Source of the DNA: Streptomyces sp. RPT161
Lineage (GTDB): Bacteria; Actinomycetota; Actinomycetes; Streptomycetales; Streptomycetaceae
Length of the DNA: 64,000 bases
Reading direction: 5' to 3'
NCBI RefSeq assembly: GCF_027533845.1
Contig: NZ_JAPZVN010000009.1
Span: forward strand, 232,423 to 296,422
Shown here in pieces: positions 7,613 to 16,965 of this stretch. Numbering within the stretch: position 1 is the first letter of the stretch; each line of letters starts with the position of its first letter. The notes beneath the pieces are model-generated. The model saw only the letters and a program-made list of their open reading frames with translations, had not been told where the DNA came from and did no database searches. The translations under genes were made by a program, and so were the position numbers.

Positions 7613-8827
7613 TCAGTTTCGCAGGGTGACGTGTCCGGGCTCCAACCGGTCGACGGCGGTGACGCCCAGTAGCTGCAGGGTTCTGGTCAGCTCGCCGCGC
7701 AGGATCTCCACGGCCCGGTCCACTCCGCGTTCACCGCCTGCCATCAGCCCGTACAGGAACGCCCGGCCGATCAGGCAGGCGGTGGCGCCGCGGGCCAGCG
7801 CGGCCGCGATGTCGCCGCCGCTGAGGATGCCGGAGTCCAGGAGGACCTCGGCGCGGTCCCCCACCGCGGCCACGACCTCCGGCAGCAGCTCCAACGGAAC
7901 GGGCGCGCGGTCGAGTTGGCGTCCGCCGTGGTTGGACACCACGATCGCGTCGGCGCCGAGATCGACCACCCGCCGGGCGTCCGCCACGCTCTGGATCCCC
8001 TTGACCACCAGATTGCCGGACCAGGACTCGCGCAGTCGGCGCACGTCGTCGAAGGTGACGGACGGATCGAAGATCCGGTTCACCAGGTCGGCGATGGTGC
8101 CCCCCGAGGAGGTCAGCGACGCGAAGGTGAGCGGCTCGGTGGTCAGCAGGTTGAACCACCAGTGCGGATGGGTGGCGGCGTCCAGCACGGTGCGCGCGCT
8201 CAGCGCGGGCGGCACGCTCAGCCCGTTGCGCGCGTCACGCAGCCGGGCGCCCGCGACCGGGGTGTCGACGGTGAGCACCAGCGTGTCGTAGCCGCACTCC
8301 TGGGCCCGCCTTACCAGCTCGTCGCCCGCGGCCCGGTCCTTCCACACATACAGCTGGAACCACCTGCGCGCGGCCGGTCCGGCCGCCGCGACCTCCTCGA
8401 TGGAGGTGGTGCCCATGGTGGACAGCGTGAAAGGCACCCCGGAACGCTGTGCGACGCGCACCACGGCCCGCTCGCCCTCGTGGTGCATCATCCGCGTGAA
8501 ACCGGTCGGCGCGAACACGATCGGCAGGTCGGCGCGCCGCCCCAGTATCCGGCGGGACAGGTCCACGGTGGACACATCGCGCAGCACCCCGGGATGGAAC
8601 TCCACCCGAGCGAAGGACCGCTTGGTGCGCCGCAAGCTGATCTCCCGCTCGGCCGCGCCGTCAGCGAAGTCGAAGACCGCCCGGGGCGTACGGCGGCGGG
8701 CCACGGCGCGCAGGTCGGCGATGGTGTGCGCCCGGGACAGACGGCGCTCGGTGGGATCCAGCGCAAGGGGCCGCGGTCGCAGCAGCGGACGCAGCTCGGA
8801 CCAGGTCGGCAGTCGGCGGCTGGGCAA
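7613..8827 (-). CDS. FMN-dependent alpha-hydroxy-acid dehydrogenase/oxidase (LldD family)
   Basis: This 404-residue protein is an (alpha/beta)8-barrel flavoenzyme that oxidises L-2-hydroxy acids such as L-lactate or mandelate. Visible motifs are the FMN/substrate segment VFAPTGFTRMMHHEGE, the Lys in LVVKGI, and the signature VSNHGGRQLD with the catalytic His, then DSGI. The frame opens at 8980, but a GGAGGT site lies five bases before a TTG at 8827, just ahead of the first family-like residues (PSRRLPTWSELRPLL), so the TTG start is chosen. It diverges from the esterase-like gene. The physiological acceptor and substrate are unknown. Confidence 0.9.
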   Translation of the reverse strand: MPSRRLPTWSELRPLLRPRPLALDPTERRLSRAHTIADLRAVARRRTPRAVFDFADGAAEREISLRRTKRSFARVEFHPGVLRDVSTVDLSRRILGRRADLPIVFAPTGFTRMMHHEGERAVVRVAQRSGVPFTLSTMGTTSIEEVAAAGPAARRWFQLYVWKDRAAGDELVRRAQECGYDTLVLTVDTPVAGARLRDARNGLSVPPALSARTVLDAATHPHWWFNLLTTEPLTFASLTSSGGTIADLVNRIFDPSVTFDDVRRLRESWSGNLVVKGIQSVADARRVVDLGADAIVVSNHGGRQLDRAPVPLELLPEVVAAVGDRAEVLLDSGILSGGDIAAALARGATACLIGRAFLYGLMAGGERGVDRAVEILRGELTRTLQLLGVTAVDRLEPGHVTLRN

Positions 8828-8993
8828 CGCGCACCTCCGGTGAGTTGATCGCAGGTGGGCATTGTGACCACTGCGGCGCGGCCAGTGGCAGTGGCGGAAT
8901 CGCCAACCACCAGGAAACTCGTCACCCCGCGGAGGAACCCGAAAGGCCCGAATTCCTATCCTCTCTTCGGAAGGTTTCATTCAAGAGAGAGCG

Positions 8994-10046
8994 ATGACCG
9001 TGGGACTCACGTCCAGCTTGTTCCTCACAGTGCTGGTGATCACCGCCGTGGCGGTGGTCGCGCTGGCGCTGTGGCTGTGGCCGCGCGCCGCGAAGAAGGG
9101 CCCGCTGCAGTGGCTCGGCCGCCTCGGGCTGATCGCGGCGACGCAGATCGTGATACTGGGCGTGATCTTGGTCGGTGTGAACAAGAGCATGGGCTTCTAC
9201 TCGTCCTGGACCGACCTGTTCGGCGCGTCCACCGGCAAGCAGGTGCTCACCGCCGGGACCGCCAGCGCCCGCCCGGTCGCCCTCACCGTCAAGGGCACGG
9301 TCAACGCGGGTCTGCCGGGCGGCAAGGCGCAGGCCGGTGAGGTGCAGAAGGTCACCTTCCACGGCCCGTCCTCCGGGGTGACCTCCGACGGCTTCGTCTA
9401 CCTGCCGCCGCAGTACTTCCAGAAGGCCCACCAGAACGACCGCTTCCCGGTGGTCGTCGCCCTCAGCTCACAGCCCAGCGGTGCGCTGCCGCGCACCGTC
9501 GCCGCCGACATAGTCGGCAGCAAGATCAAGCCGACCATCTACGTGATGGTGCGGCCCACCGCGCTGCCCGGCCGCGGCGTGGACTGCACCAACGTGCCCA
9601 GCGGCCCGCAGGGGCTGGCCTTCTTCAACCAGGACCTGCCGCTGGCGGTCGCCGACCAGTACCGCACCAGCGGCTCCCCCGGCTCCTGGGGCACCCTCGG
9701 CGACGCCACCGGCGGCTACTGCGCGCTGAAGCTCCCGCTGACCAACCCCACCCGCTACGGCGCGGGCGCCAGCCTGTCCGCCGACTACACCCCGCAGACC
9801 GGCAAGTCCGGCAACCTGTACGCGGGCAACACCGAGGTCAGGAACGAGAACGACCTGATGTGGCGGCTGGGGCACATGCCCGCCCCGCCGGTCTCCCTGC
9901 TGGTGCCGGGCGACGGGACCAGCACCCAGTTCCAGCAGAGCGCCAAGGCGCCGACTCACGTCGACGCCCAGAGCGGCAGCGGTTACGCGGCCGCGATTCG
10001 CTGGCTGGACCAGAAGCTGTCGCTCACTGGCGAGCAGCAGGGCTGA
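8994..10046 (+). CDS. Membrane-anchored esterase-family protein lacking the nucleophile serine
   Basis: This 350-residue protein has two N-terminal membrane segments (about residues 8-30 and 42-63) and an extracellular alpha/beta-hydrolase domain of the actinobacterial esterase/mycolyltransferase-like family. At the nucleophile elbow, where relatives read G-x-S-x-G-G-Y-C, this protein reads GDATGGYC with Ala238 (codon GCC at 9705). The family's catalytic serine is therefore replaced and hydrolysis is unlikely. A binding or structural role in the envelope is an inference. The gene is followed by a strong hairpin terminator. Confidence 0.8.
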   Translation: MTVGLTSSLFLTVLVITAVAVVALALWLWPRAAKKGPLQWLGRLGLIAATQIVILGVILVGVNKSMGFYSSWTDLFGASTGKQVLTAGTASARPVALTVKGTVNAGLPGGKAQAGEVQKVTFHGPSSGVTSDGFVYLPPQYFQKAHQNDRFPVVVALSSQPSGALPRTVAADIVGSKIKPTIYVMVRPTALPGRGVDCTNVPSGPQGLAFFNQDLPLAVADQYRTSGSPGSWGTLGDATGGYCALKLPLTNPTRYGAGASLSADYTPQTGKSGNLYAGNTEVRNENDLMWRLGHMPAPPVSLLVPGDGTSTQFQQSAKAPTHVDAQSGSGYAAAIRWLDQKLSLTGEQQG

Positions 10047-10076
10047 GGTTGTTCCGTTCCGGGGGCACCCCGGATC

Positions 10077-10111
10077 CCCTGCTGAACCGGGGGCGCCCCG
10101 GTTCAGCAGGG
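10077..10111 (+). terminator. Rho-independent-type hairpin after the esterase-like gene
   Basis: A perfect 16-bp inverted repeat (CCCTGCTGAACCGGGG with its exact complement) has a 3-base GCG loop and starts 31 bp after the stop codon at 10046. There is no U-tract, as usual for Streptomyces terminators. Confidence 0.85.
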
Positions 10112-10790
10112 TCGCCGTCAGGCACCCAGGTCGGTGTGCGCGCGTTTTCCAGGCCATGGGTCTCCCCTGGGCGACATTCGCGATGCTGCTCCGGTCAACA
10201 GTGCGCGCAGGAGGCCGAAGCAGGGCGTGGGCTGCCCGGTGCAGTGGATCCCATGATGCTCGCGGGACGTGCACGCGCTCTCGTCGGCAACCGGAATCCC
10301 CATTTCCGGTGGGCGGCAGCGGAGGAACGCGGGCCACGCCCGCCCTCGACGGGGCGCGGTCCGCGGGTCCCTGGCAACTGTGTGCCACCGTTCGACGGAA
10401 GTAGTGAGAAGTCTCCAGCGGTGGTGGGAATTTCACATTCAGTGCGCGGCGCGAGGCCGCCGATCCCGCCTCAGATGACATGCGGCGGCGCACTCGGCGC
10501 GGAGTGGAACGCGCTTTCGCCAGAGGGTCAGTTGGCGGTCATCATGAGCCATCGGCCACCCGAAATCCAGGGAACCCACAGACACTTCACGGGAAAATCA
10601 GATGAGCATCACTCACACTGTGTCGTGAGGAAGTGAGGCACTGTGCGCCTGGGAGCGAGAACGGGCACGGCCGCCGCGATGGTCAGCGGCGCCGCGCCCG
10701 ACACTCGTAGCCGTACCGGACCGGCCGACGAAGCGGTGGCCTGTTCACGACTCCGCCGGTCCGGGAGCCCGGGAAACCCCGGAACTCCGG
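10112..10790. other. Gene-poor stretch upstream of lsr2
   Basis: No reading frame in these ~680 bp looks like a real protein. The only hint is a GTG with a weak AGGAAGTGAGG site near 10642 opening a ~70-codon frame of low quality. The stretch lies downstream of both the esterase-like gene and the convergent lsr2 gene. Confidence 0.4.
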
Positions 10791-11129
10791 TTATGCGCCC
10801 GCGGCCGCCTCGTAGGCCGCGCGGATATCGGCCGGTACCCGGCCGCGCTCGTTGACGTTGTAGCCGTTCTCCTTGGCCCATGCACGAATCTTGGCGGTGT
10901 CCTGGCTGCCACCCACCATCGTGCGCGCCTTCCCGCGTCCGGAAGCGCCTCGCCCACCGGTCCTGCGACCCGACTGCACAAACTCGGCAAGGGAGTTGCG
11001 GAGTTTCTCGGCGTTGGCCGCCGTGAGGTCGATCTCGTAGGACTTCCCGTCCAGCGCGAACGTCACCGTCTCGTCCGCCTCGCCGCCGTCGAGGTCGTCG
11101 ACGAGAAGGACCTGAACCTTTTGTGCCAC
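10791..11129 (-). CDS. lsr2: Lsr2 nucleoid-associated protein
   Basis: This 112-residue H-NS-like protein bridges AT-rich DNA and silences foreign or specialised genes. The N-terminal dimerisation part opens MAQKVQVLLVDDLDGGEADE. The C-terminal DNA-binding part has the AT-hook-like RGR motif (NERGRVPADI), preceded by the conserved IRAWAKENGYNV helix. Length is standard. Streptomyces usually carry two Lsr2 paralogues, and which one this is cannot be told here. It lies next to several decayed genes. Confidence 0.95.
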   Translation of the reverse strand: MAQKVQVLLVDDLDGGEADETVTFALDGKSYEIDLTAANAEKLRNSLAEFVQSGRRTGGRGASGRGKARTMVGGSQDTAKIRAWAKENGYNVNERGRVPADIRAAYEAAAGA

Positions 11130-11262
11130 GAGTTTTCTCCAGCTCGGTACGACTGATGGATGACGGATGCTACAGGAGACGCGTTCAGCTGCTCCCAGGC
11201 TTCTGCAAACCTCCCGACATCATTCATAGGATGCCCGTAACTCCTGGGCGCTACGCATGAAT

Positions 11263-11586
11263 TCACCAGCGCGGTTGGACTCCGTCGCCGGACCGCTCGC
11301 CGGGCGCCGGGAATTCCTGTAGGCGGTGGCTGGCCCCCAGCACGCCCAGAAAGCGCTCGGCGGCCGAGGGGTCTCCGACGATCGGGTCCTTGTGGAATCC
11401 GGTGTCACCGGCCAGCGCCCAACCCGGGCCGCACGACGGGCGGTAGAAGTCCCGCATGTTCGCCGCCACCAGGATCCGGCTCCCCCGTCGCCCCGCGCGC
11501 AGCCTTTCCGCGATCTGCGGCACCCGTCGTCCGCGCCGCCACCAGCCGGGCTCGCTTCTCTCCAACGCGGCGACACATTCGCACGC
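11263..11586 (-). pseudogene. Decayed flavin-dependent monooxygenase, C-terminal remnant with internal deletion
   Basis: About 107 codons in one minus-strand frame contain the FAD-binding segment CGPGWALAGDTGFHKDPI, close to the 'GPGWALVGDAGYHKDP' motif of FAD-dependent oxidoreductases. Intact relatives follow this with 'TAQGISDAF' and ~80 more residues. Here the frame jumps at once to AERFLGVLGASHRLQEFPAP, which resembles the family's extreme C-terminus. An internal deletion and loss of the whole N-terminal FAD domain are inferred. Confidence 0.55.
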
Positions 11587-11701
11587 GGGCTGCGGCGCCT
11601 GGGGGCGGATCCGGCGATCTAGTACTCCCGGCCTTGTCGAACCGCCCTGATTTCGTGGTCGGTTAATTCGCCACCGCCCGCCTTAGGGCAGCAGTGGAGG
11701 C

Positions 11702-12034
11702 GTGGATCAGGGGCTCAAACCACGTGAACTCCTGGCTCCGCGCACCGAATTCGCGCCCGCCGTGGTGGTCACCACCACCGCGCTGACCGAACTGTTCGAA
11801 CCAGAGTGCACCGTGCAGCACTTCCGCAGCGAGGAAGAGGCGATGCGCGCCGCCAACGCGGTGGTGCTGGGCCTGGCCTCAGCGATGTGGACCGCCGACC
11901 ACGCGCGTGCCGTGCGGCTCACCCACCGACTGGACCCAGGCCGCGTCCGGGTCAACACTCACTTCGCGTTCCCCTCCGATATGCCGCACGGTGGTTTCAA
12001 GCGCTCCGGCTACGGCAAGGTGCTGTCAAGCTGA
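11702..12034 (+). pseudogene. Aldehyde dehydrogenase C-terminal fragment
   Basis: About 110 residues match the last fifth of betaine/aminobutyraldehyde-type aldehyde dehydrogenases: EEEAMRAANAVVLGLASAMW, then RVRVNTHFAFPSDMPHGGFK, then RSGYGK. The catalytic Cys, the Glu and the NAD domain are all missing. The start codon has no convincing ribosome site, so this is a relic and not the start of the following operon. Confidence 0.65.
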
Positions 12035-12212
12035 GGATTGGAGGGGTACACCCGGATAAACGCGTCATGCGCCAGACCGGGACGGCGGGGTGAGACTGCG
12101 GCGGCCACGCCCCCTTACGGAGCAATGTGCGGCTGCCGTCGGTACGCACGATGAGATCGTGCACGGCCTCACACCGATCCCGTGCACAGCTCCACGACCC
12201 CGAGGAACGTCC

Positions 12213-14096
12213 ATGAATGCCGCTTCCCCCAACGGATCCAACGGGACGGTCGGACCCAACTCCGACCTGAAGGATGTCTTCGAACTCGCCCAGCAACTGC
12301 GGGTCGACTCGGTGCGCGCCAGCACCTCCGCCGGTTCCGGGCATCCGACTTCCAGCATGTCGGCCGCCGACCTGATGGCGGTGCTGCTCGCCCGCCACCT
12401 GCACTACGACTGGCAACGGCCGGACGACCCCGGCAACGACCATCTGATCTTCTCCAAGGGGCACGCCTCGCCGCTGCTGTACGCGATGTTCACGGCGGCG
12501 GGCGCGGTCAGCGAGGAGGAGCTGCTGACCCGCTACCGCAGGGCGGGATCGCGCCTTGAGGGGCATCCGACCCCGGTCCTGCCCTGGGTCGACGTCGCCA
12601 CCGGCTCGCTCGGCCAGGGGCTGCCCTACGGCGTCGGCGTGGCCCTGTCGGGCCGCAAGCTGGAGCACGCGCCGTTCAGGGTGTGGGCGCTGTGCGGAGA
12701 CAGCGAGATGACCGAGGGGTCGATCTGGGAGGCGCTGGACAAGGCGGGCCGCTACGGCCTCGACAACCTCACCGCCATCGTGGACATCAACCGGCTCGGC
12801 CAGCGCGGCCCCACCGAACTCGGCTGGGACCTGGAGGCGTACGCCAACCGGGTGGAGGCATTCGGCTGCACCGCGCTGACCGTCGAGGGCCACGATGTGG
12901 CGGCGATCGACAAGGCGTTCGAGTACGCGACCCACACGGAGCGCCCCACCGTCATTCTGGCCAGGACCATCAAGGGCCAGGGCTTCAGTGAGGTGGCGGA
13001 CGCCGAGGGGTGGCACGGCAAGCCGCTGCCCCCTGAGATGGCCGAGCGGGCGATCGCCGAACTCGGCGGCGTACGCCATCTGAAGGTACGCGGTCCCGGG
13101 CCGCGGCCGTACCAGCCGCCGCCGCGCCCGACGCCCCAGGAGGTGCGGCTGCCGGAGTTCGAGCCGGGCGACAAGGTGGCCACCAGGTCCGCGTACGGCA
13201 AGGCGCTGACCGCGCTGGGCGCGCGTCCGGATGTGGTCGCGCTGGACGCGGAGGTCGGCAACTCCACGCACTCCGAGGACTTCGCCGCTGTCTACCCGGG
13301 CCGCTACTTCCAGTCCTACATCGCCGAGCAGCAGATGGTGGCCACCGCGGTCGGTCTCTCGGTGCGCGGTTGGCGGCCGTACGCGGCCACGTTCGCCGCG
13401 TTCCTGACCCGCGCGCATGACTTCATCCGGATGGCGGCGGTCTCCCGGGCCCGGCTGGCACTGTGCGGTTCGCACTGCGGGGTGGAGATCGGCGCCGACG
13501 GCCCCTCGCAGATGGGCCTTGAGGACCTGGGGATGATGCGGGCCGTGCACGGCTCGACGGTGCTCTACCCCAGCGACGCCACCGCCGCCACCGCCCTGAC
13601 AGCCGCCATGGCCGACCTGGAGGGGATCTCGTACCTGCGCAGCACCCGCGGCGCCTACCCGGTGCTGTACCCGGCGACCGAGCGGTTCCCCGTTGGCGGG
13701 TCCAAGACACTGCGGTCCACCGCCGAGGACCAGATCACGCTGGTCGGCGCGGGTGTGACCCTGCACGAGTGCCTGGCCGCCGCGGACACGCTCGCGTCGG
13801 ACGGCGTCCACGCCCGGGTGATCGACGTGTACTCGGTCAAGCCCATCGACGCCGACACGCTGGTCAGTGCCGCCGAGGAGACCGGAGCCCTGGTGATCGC
13901 CGAGGACCACCGTCCGGAAGGCGGCCTCGGAGAGGCCGTACTGAGTGCGCTCGCCGAGCGCTCCGCCGTACCCCGCTTCGCGCACCTGGCGGTACGCGAC
14001 CTGCCCGCCTCGGGTACGTCAGCGGAGTTGCTCGACGCGGCCGGCATCTCCCGTACCCACATCACCGCCGCCGCCAGGAGGCTGCTCAGCCGCTGA
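12213..14096 (+). CDS. tkt: Transketolase
   Basis: This 627-residue transketolase transfers two-carbon ketol units between sugar phosphates using thiamine diphosphate. Motifs: SAGSGHPTSSMSAADLM at the N-terminus, the TPP/Mg site CGDSEMTEG...IVDIN, and in the pyrimidine domain the segment SYIAEQQMV with the catalytic Glu. The frame begins at 12090, but the ATG at 12213 with a GAGGAA site gives the family-length protein. It is followed by an amine-oxidase-like gene (69 bp) and an ALDH7-type gene, an unusual setting that suggests a dedicated catabolic or biosynthetic operon and not central metabolism alone. Confidence 0.92.
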   Translation: MNAASPNGSNGTVGPNSDLKDVFELAQQLRVDSVRASTSAGSGHPTSSMSAADLMAVLLARHLHYDWQRPDDPGNDHLIFSKGHASPLLYAMFTAAGAVSEEELLTRYRRAGSRLEGHPTPVLPWVDVATGSLGQGLPYGVGVALSGRKLEHAPFRVWALCGDSEMTEGSIWEALDKAGRYGLDNLTAIVDINRLGQRGPTELGWDLEAYANRVEAFGCTALTVEGHDVAAIDKAFEYATHTERPTVILARTIKGQGFSEVADAEGWHGKPLPPEMAERAIAELGGVRHLKVRGPGPRPYQPPPRPTPQEVRLPEFEPGDKVATRSAYGKALTALGARPDVVALDAEVGNSTHSEDFAAVYPGRYFQSYIAEQQMVATAVGLSVRGWRPYAATFAAFLTRAHDFIRMAAVSRARLALCGSHCGVEIGADGPSQMGLEDLGMMRAVHGSTVLYPSDATAATALTAAMADLEGISYLRSTRGAYPVLYPATERFPVGGSKTLRSTAEDQITLVGAGVTLHECLAAADTLASDGVHARVIDVYSVKPIDADTLVSAAEETGALVIAEDHRPEGGLGEAVLSALAERSAVPRFAHLAVRDLPASGTSAELLDAAGISRTHITAAARRLLSR

Positions 14097-14165
14097 GCCG
14101 TGCCCGGCGGATCTCGCACCGCACGTCCGCTGCCGCGTCGCCTCGGCGCGGAGACTGGAGGGGCC

Positions 14166-15347
14166 ATGACGAACGGTACGGAATCCGCCGCCGGTTCACT
14201 GCCGCCCGACGCCCCGGTGGTGGTCATCGGGGCCGGGGTGATCGGGGCGAGCGTCGCCTTCCACCTGGCCGAGGCGGGGGTGCGCGAGGTGCTGGTGCTC
14301 GACCGCGACCGGCCCGCCGGCGGCTCATCGGGCAAGCCGATCGGGGGAGTTCGGGCGCAGTTCTCCGATCCGCTCAACATCCGGCTGGGCCAGCGCAGTC
14401 TCGCGGCGTTCCGTGACTTCCCCCAACGCCCCGGGGTGGACGTGGGGTTGGACGAGGTGGGCTATCTCTTCCTGCTGGGCGACGGCGACGAGGTGGCCGC
14501 CTTCGAGGACAGCGTCGCCACCCAGAACGCCCTGGGCGTGCCGAGCCGGATCGTCACCCCGCGCGAGGCCCATGGGCTGTGCCCGTACCTCGATCCGAAG
14601 GGGCTGGTTGCCGCCGCCTACTCGCCCGCCGACGGGTACGCGCTGCCGCGGGCGGCGGTGGCCGGATACCTGGACGCGGCGGTCCGGCTCGGCGCCACCG
14701 TGCGGGCCAACTGCGCGGTGACCGCGATCGATTCGGCGAACGGCGCCATACGGGCGGTGCGCACCACCGGTGGCACGGTGCGCACCCCGGCGGTGGTCTG
14801 CGCGGCCGGGGCCTGGTCCGCCCAGGTGGGGAACATGGCGGGGGTACGGCTGCCGGTGACACCACTGCGGCGGCAGATCGCCTTCACGGGGCCGCTGCGG
14901 CAGGCTCCGCCACGCATTCCGTTCACCCTTGACCTCGGATCCACGCTGTACTTCCACAACGACGGTGCCGGGGGCCTGCTGTTGGGCATGTCGGACCCTC
15001 GGCAACCACCGGGCTTCGACCGGTCCTTCACCCTCGACTGGCTGCCGCTGTTCCGCGCGGCGGCGGCGCTGCGGGCGCCGGAGCTGGCCGGACTGGACGT
15101 CACCGACGGCTGGGCGGGGCTGTACGAGATGACGCCGGACCGCAACGCACTGATCGGCGAGGCCGCGGCACCGGGACGGTTCCTCTACGCCACCGGTTTC
15201 TCCGGCCACGGCTTCCTCCAGGCGCCCGCCGTCGGTGAGATCATCCGTGACCTCTTCCTGCGCCGGACACCGGTCATCGATGTGGCGCCGCTGGCCGCGG
15301 GCCGGTTCACCTCCCGCGCCAACCGTCCGGAGAAAGCCGTCATTTGA
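14166..15347 (+). CDS. FAD-dependent amine oxidoreductase (DAO / sarcosine-pipecolate oxidase-like)
   Basis: This 393-residue flavoprotein of the DAO family opens with a Rossmann dinucleotide motif (VVVIGAGVIGASVAFHLAEA) and closes with the FAD-contacting LYATGFSGHGFLQAPAVGE. Members oxidise secondary or alpha-amines (sarcosine, glycine, D-amino acids, L-pipecolate). The ATG at 14166 is preceded by GGAGGGG. The next gene is an ALDH7-type dehydrogenase, so the pair could act as pipecolate oxidase plus semialdehyde dehydrogenase (as AmaA/AmaB in pseudomonads). That assignment is inferred from context. Confidence 0.85.
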   Translation: MTNGTESAAGSLPPDAPVVVIGAGVIGASVAFHLAEAGVREVLVLDRDRPAGGSSGKPIGGVRAQFSDPLNIRLGQRSLAAFRDFPQRPGVDVGLDEVGYLFLLGDGDEVAAFEDSVATQNALGVPSRIVTPREAHGLCPYLDPKGLVAAAYSPADGYALPRAAVAGYLDAAVRLGATVRANCAVTAIDSANGAIRAVRTTGGTVRTPAVVCAAGAWSAQVGNMAGVRLPVTPLRRQIAFTGPLRQAPPRIPFTLDLGSTLYFHNDGAGGLLLGMSDPRQPPGFDRSFTLDWLPLFRAAAALRAPELAGLDVTDGWAGLYEMTPDRNALIGEAAAPGRFLYATGFSGHGFLQAPAVGEIIRDLFLRRTPVIDVAPLAAGRFTSRANRPEKAVI

Positions 15348-15386
15348 CGCCGCGCCCGCAGGATGACTCCACCGAGGAGGCGTACC

Positions 15387-16931
15387 GTGACCGACCCGCA
15401 CCCGACGCTCCCCGACACCGACTCCCTGCGCGTGCTGGCCGCACAGCGGTTGAACCGCTGCGGCGCGCAGCCGCCCATCGGAGGCGACAGCGGTGATCTG
15501 GTCTGCCGTACCCCGATCACCGGCGGCACGATGTTCTTCCTGCCGTGTGCCGGTGCCGAGCAGGTCGAGGCGGCGGTCAGCGCCGCGCACGCCACGTTCA
15601 CCGGCTGGCGCACCACTCCGGCGCCGCAGCGCGGGCGGCTGGTCAAACGGCTCGGTGAGCTACTGACCGAGTACAAGGAGGACCTGGCCGATCTGGTCAC
15701 CCTGGAGGCGGGGAAGATCCGCTCCGAAGCGCTGGGCGAGGTACAGGAGATGATCGACATCTGCGACCTCGCGGTCGGCCTGTCGTGTCAGCTCTACGGA
15801 CGCACCATGCCGTCGGAGCGGCCGGGTCACCGGCTCGCCGAGTGCTGGCATCCGCTGGGGGTGGTCGCGGTGGTGTCCGCGTTCAACTTCCCGGCGGCGG
15901 TGTGGGCGTGGAACACCGCGGTGGCCCTGGTGTGCGGCGACACCGTGGTGTGGAAGCCGTCCGAGCTGACCCCACTGACCGCGGTGGCCTGCGACGCGCT
16001 GCTGGCCCGCGCGGCGGCGGATACCGGTGCGCCGTCCGGTGTGCACCAGCTCGTCCTGGGCGACCGGGCCACGGGGGAACAACTGGTGGACGACGCGAGG
16101 GTGGCGTTGGTCAGCGCTACGGGCTCGGTGCGCATGGGGCGTGAGGTCGCGCCGCGGGTCGCCGCGCGGTTCGGGCGGTGCCTACTCGAACTCGGCGGCA
16201 ACAACGGGGCGGTGGTGGCGCCCTCGGCCGATCTCGACCTGGCCGTGCGCGGCATCGTGTTCTCCGCCGCGGGGACGGCGGGCCAGCGGTGCACCACACT
16301 GCGTCGGCTCATCGTGCACGAGGACATCGCCGACCGGCTGGTGGACCGGATCGTGCGCGCCTATCACCGGCTGCCGGTCGGCGACCCGTTCGCCGCCGCG
16401 ACCCTGGTGGGCCCGCTGATCAACGCACGCGCCCACGAGGCGATGGCCAAAGCGCTCGACCGCGCCCAGGCCGACGGCGGAAAACTGCTGACCGGCGGCG
16501 AACCGCTGCTACGGGACCAGGCTCCACAGGCCCGATATGTCGCACCGGCCGTGGTCCGCATGCCCGCCCAGACCGCGATCGTACGGACGGAGACGTTCGC
16601 GCCGATCCTGTACGTGCTCACCTACCGAACCTTCGAGGAGGCCATCGCCTTGCACAACGACGTTCCGCAGGGCCTGTCCTCCAGCATCTTCACCAGCGAC
16701 CAGCGGGAGGCTGAGCGCTTCCTGGCCGCCGACGGCTCCGACTGCGGTATCGCCAACGTCAACATCGGCACCTCCGGCGCCGAGATCGGCGGGGCGTTCG
16801 GCGGGGAGAAGGCCACCGGTGGCGGCCGGGAATCCGGATCCGACGCCTGGCGAGCGTATATGCGGCGGGCCACGCACACCGTCAACTACTCGGCCGAACT
16901 GCCTTTGGCGCAAGGTGTCGACTTCCTCTGA
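15387..16931 (+). CDS. Aldehyde dehydrogenase, ALDH7/aminoadipate-semialdehyde dehydrogenase type
   Basis: This 514-residue NAD(P)-dependent aldehyde dehydrogenase has the catalytic Glu in LLELGGNNG and the catalytic Cys302 in GTAGQRCTT. 'ELGGNN...GTAGQRCTT' is characteristic of ALDH7 (antiquitin, alpha-aminoadipic semialdehyde / piperideine-6-carboxylate dehydrogenase). The GTG at 15387 sits seven bases after GAGGAGG and is preferred to the ATG at 15363. It ends the transketolase-amine oxidase operon and fits conversion of piperideine-6-carboxylate to 2-aminoadipate in lysine or pipecolate catabolism. Confidence 0.9.
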   Translation: MTDPHPTLPDTDSLRVLAAQRLNRCGAQPPIGGDSGDLVCRTPITGGTMFFLPCAGAEQVEAAVSAAHATFTGWRTTPAPQRGRLVKRLGELLTEYKEDLADLVTLEAGKIRSEALGEVQEMIDICDLAVGLSCQLYGRTMPSERPGHRLAECWHPLGVVAVVSAFNFPAAVWAWNTAVALVCGDTVVWKPSELTPLTAVACDALLARAAADTGAPSGVHQLVLGDRATGEQLVDDARVALVSATGSVRMGREVAPRVAARFGRCLLELGGNNGAVVAPSADLDLAVRGIVFSAAGTAGQRCTTLRRLIVHEDIADRLVDRIVRAYHRLPVGDPFAAATLVGPLINARAHEAMAKALDRAQADGGKLLTGGEPLLRDQAPQARYVAPAVVRMPAQTAIVRTETFAPILYVLTYRTFEEAIALHNDVPQGLSSSIFTSDQREAERFLAADGSDCGIANVNIGTSGAEIGGAFGGEKATGGGRESGSDAWRAYMRRATHTVNYSAELPLAQGVDFL

Positions 16932-16965
16932 CGGCCTGCGGCGGCGTCAATTGGGGCGGCGCATT

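Noticed and set aside
11997..13985. 662-codon minus-strand reading frame opposite the transketolase
   Set aside because: Shadow frame; the plus strand encodes a complete transketolase with all cofactor motifs.
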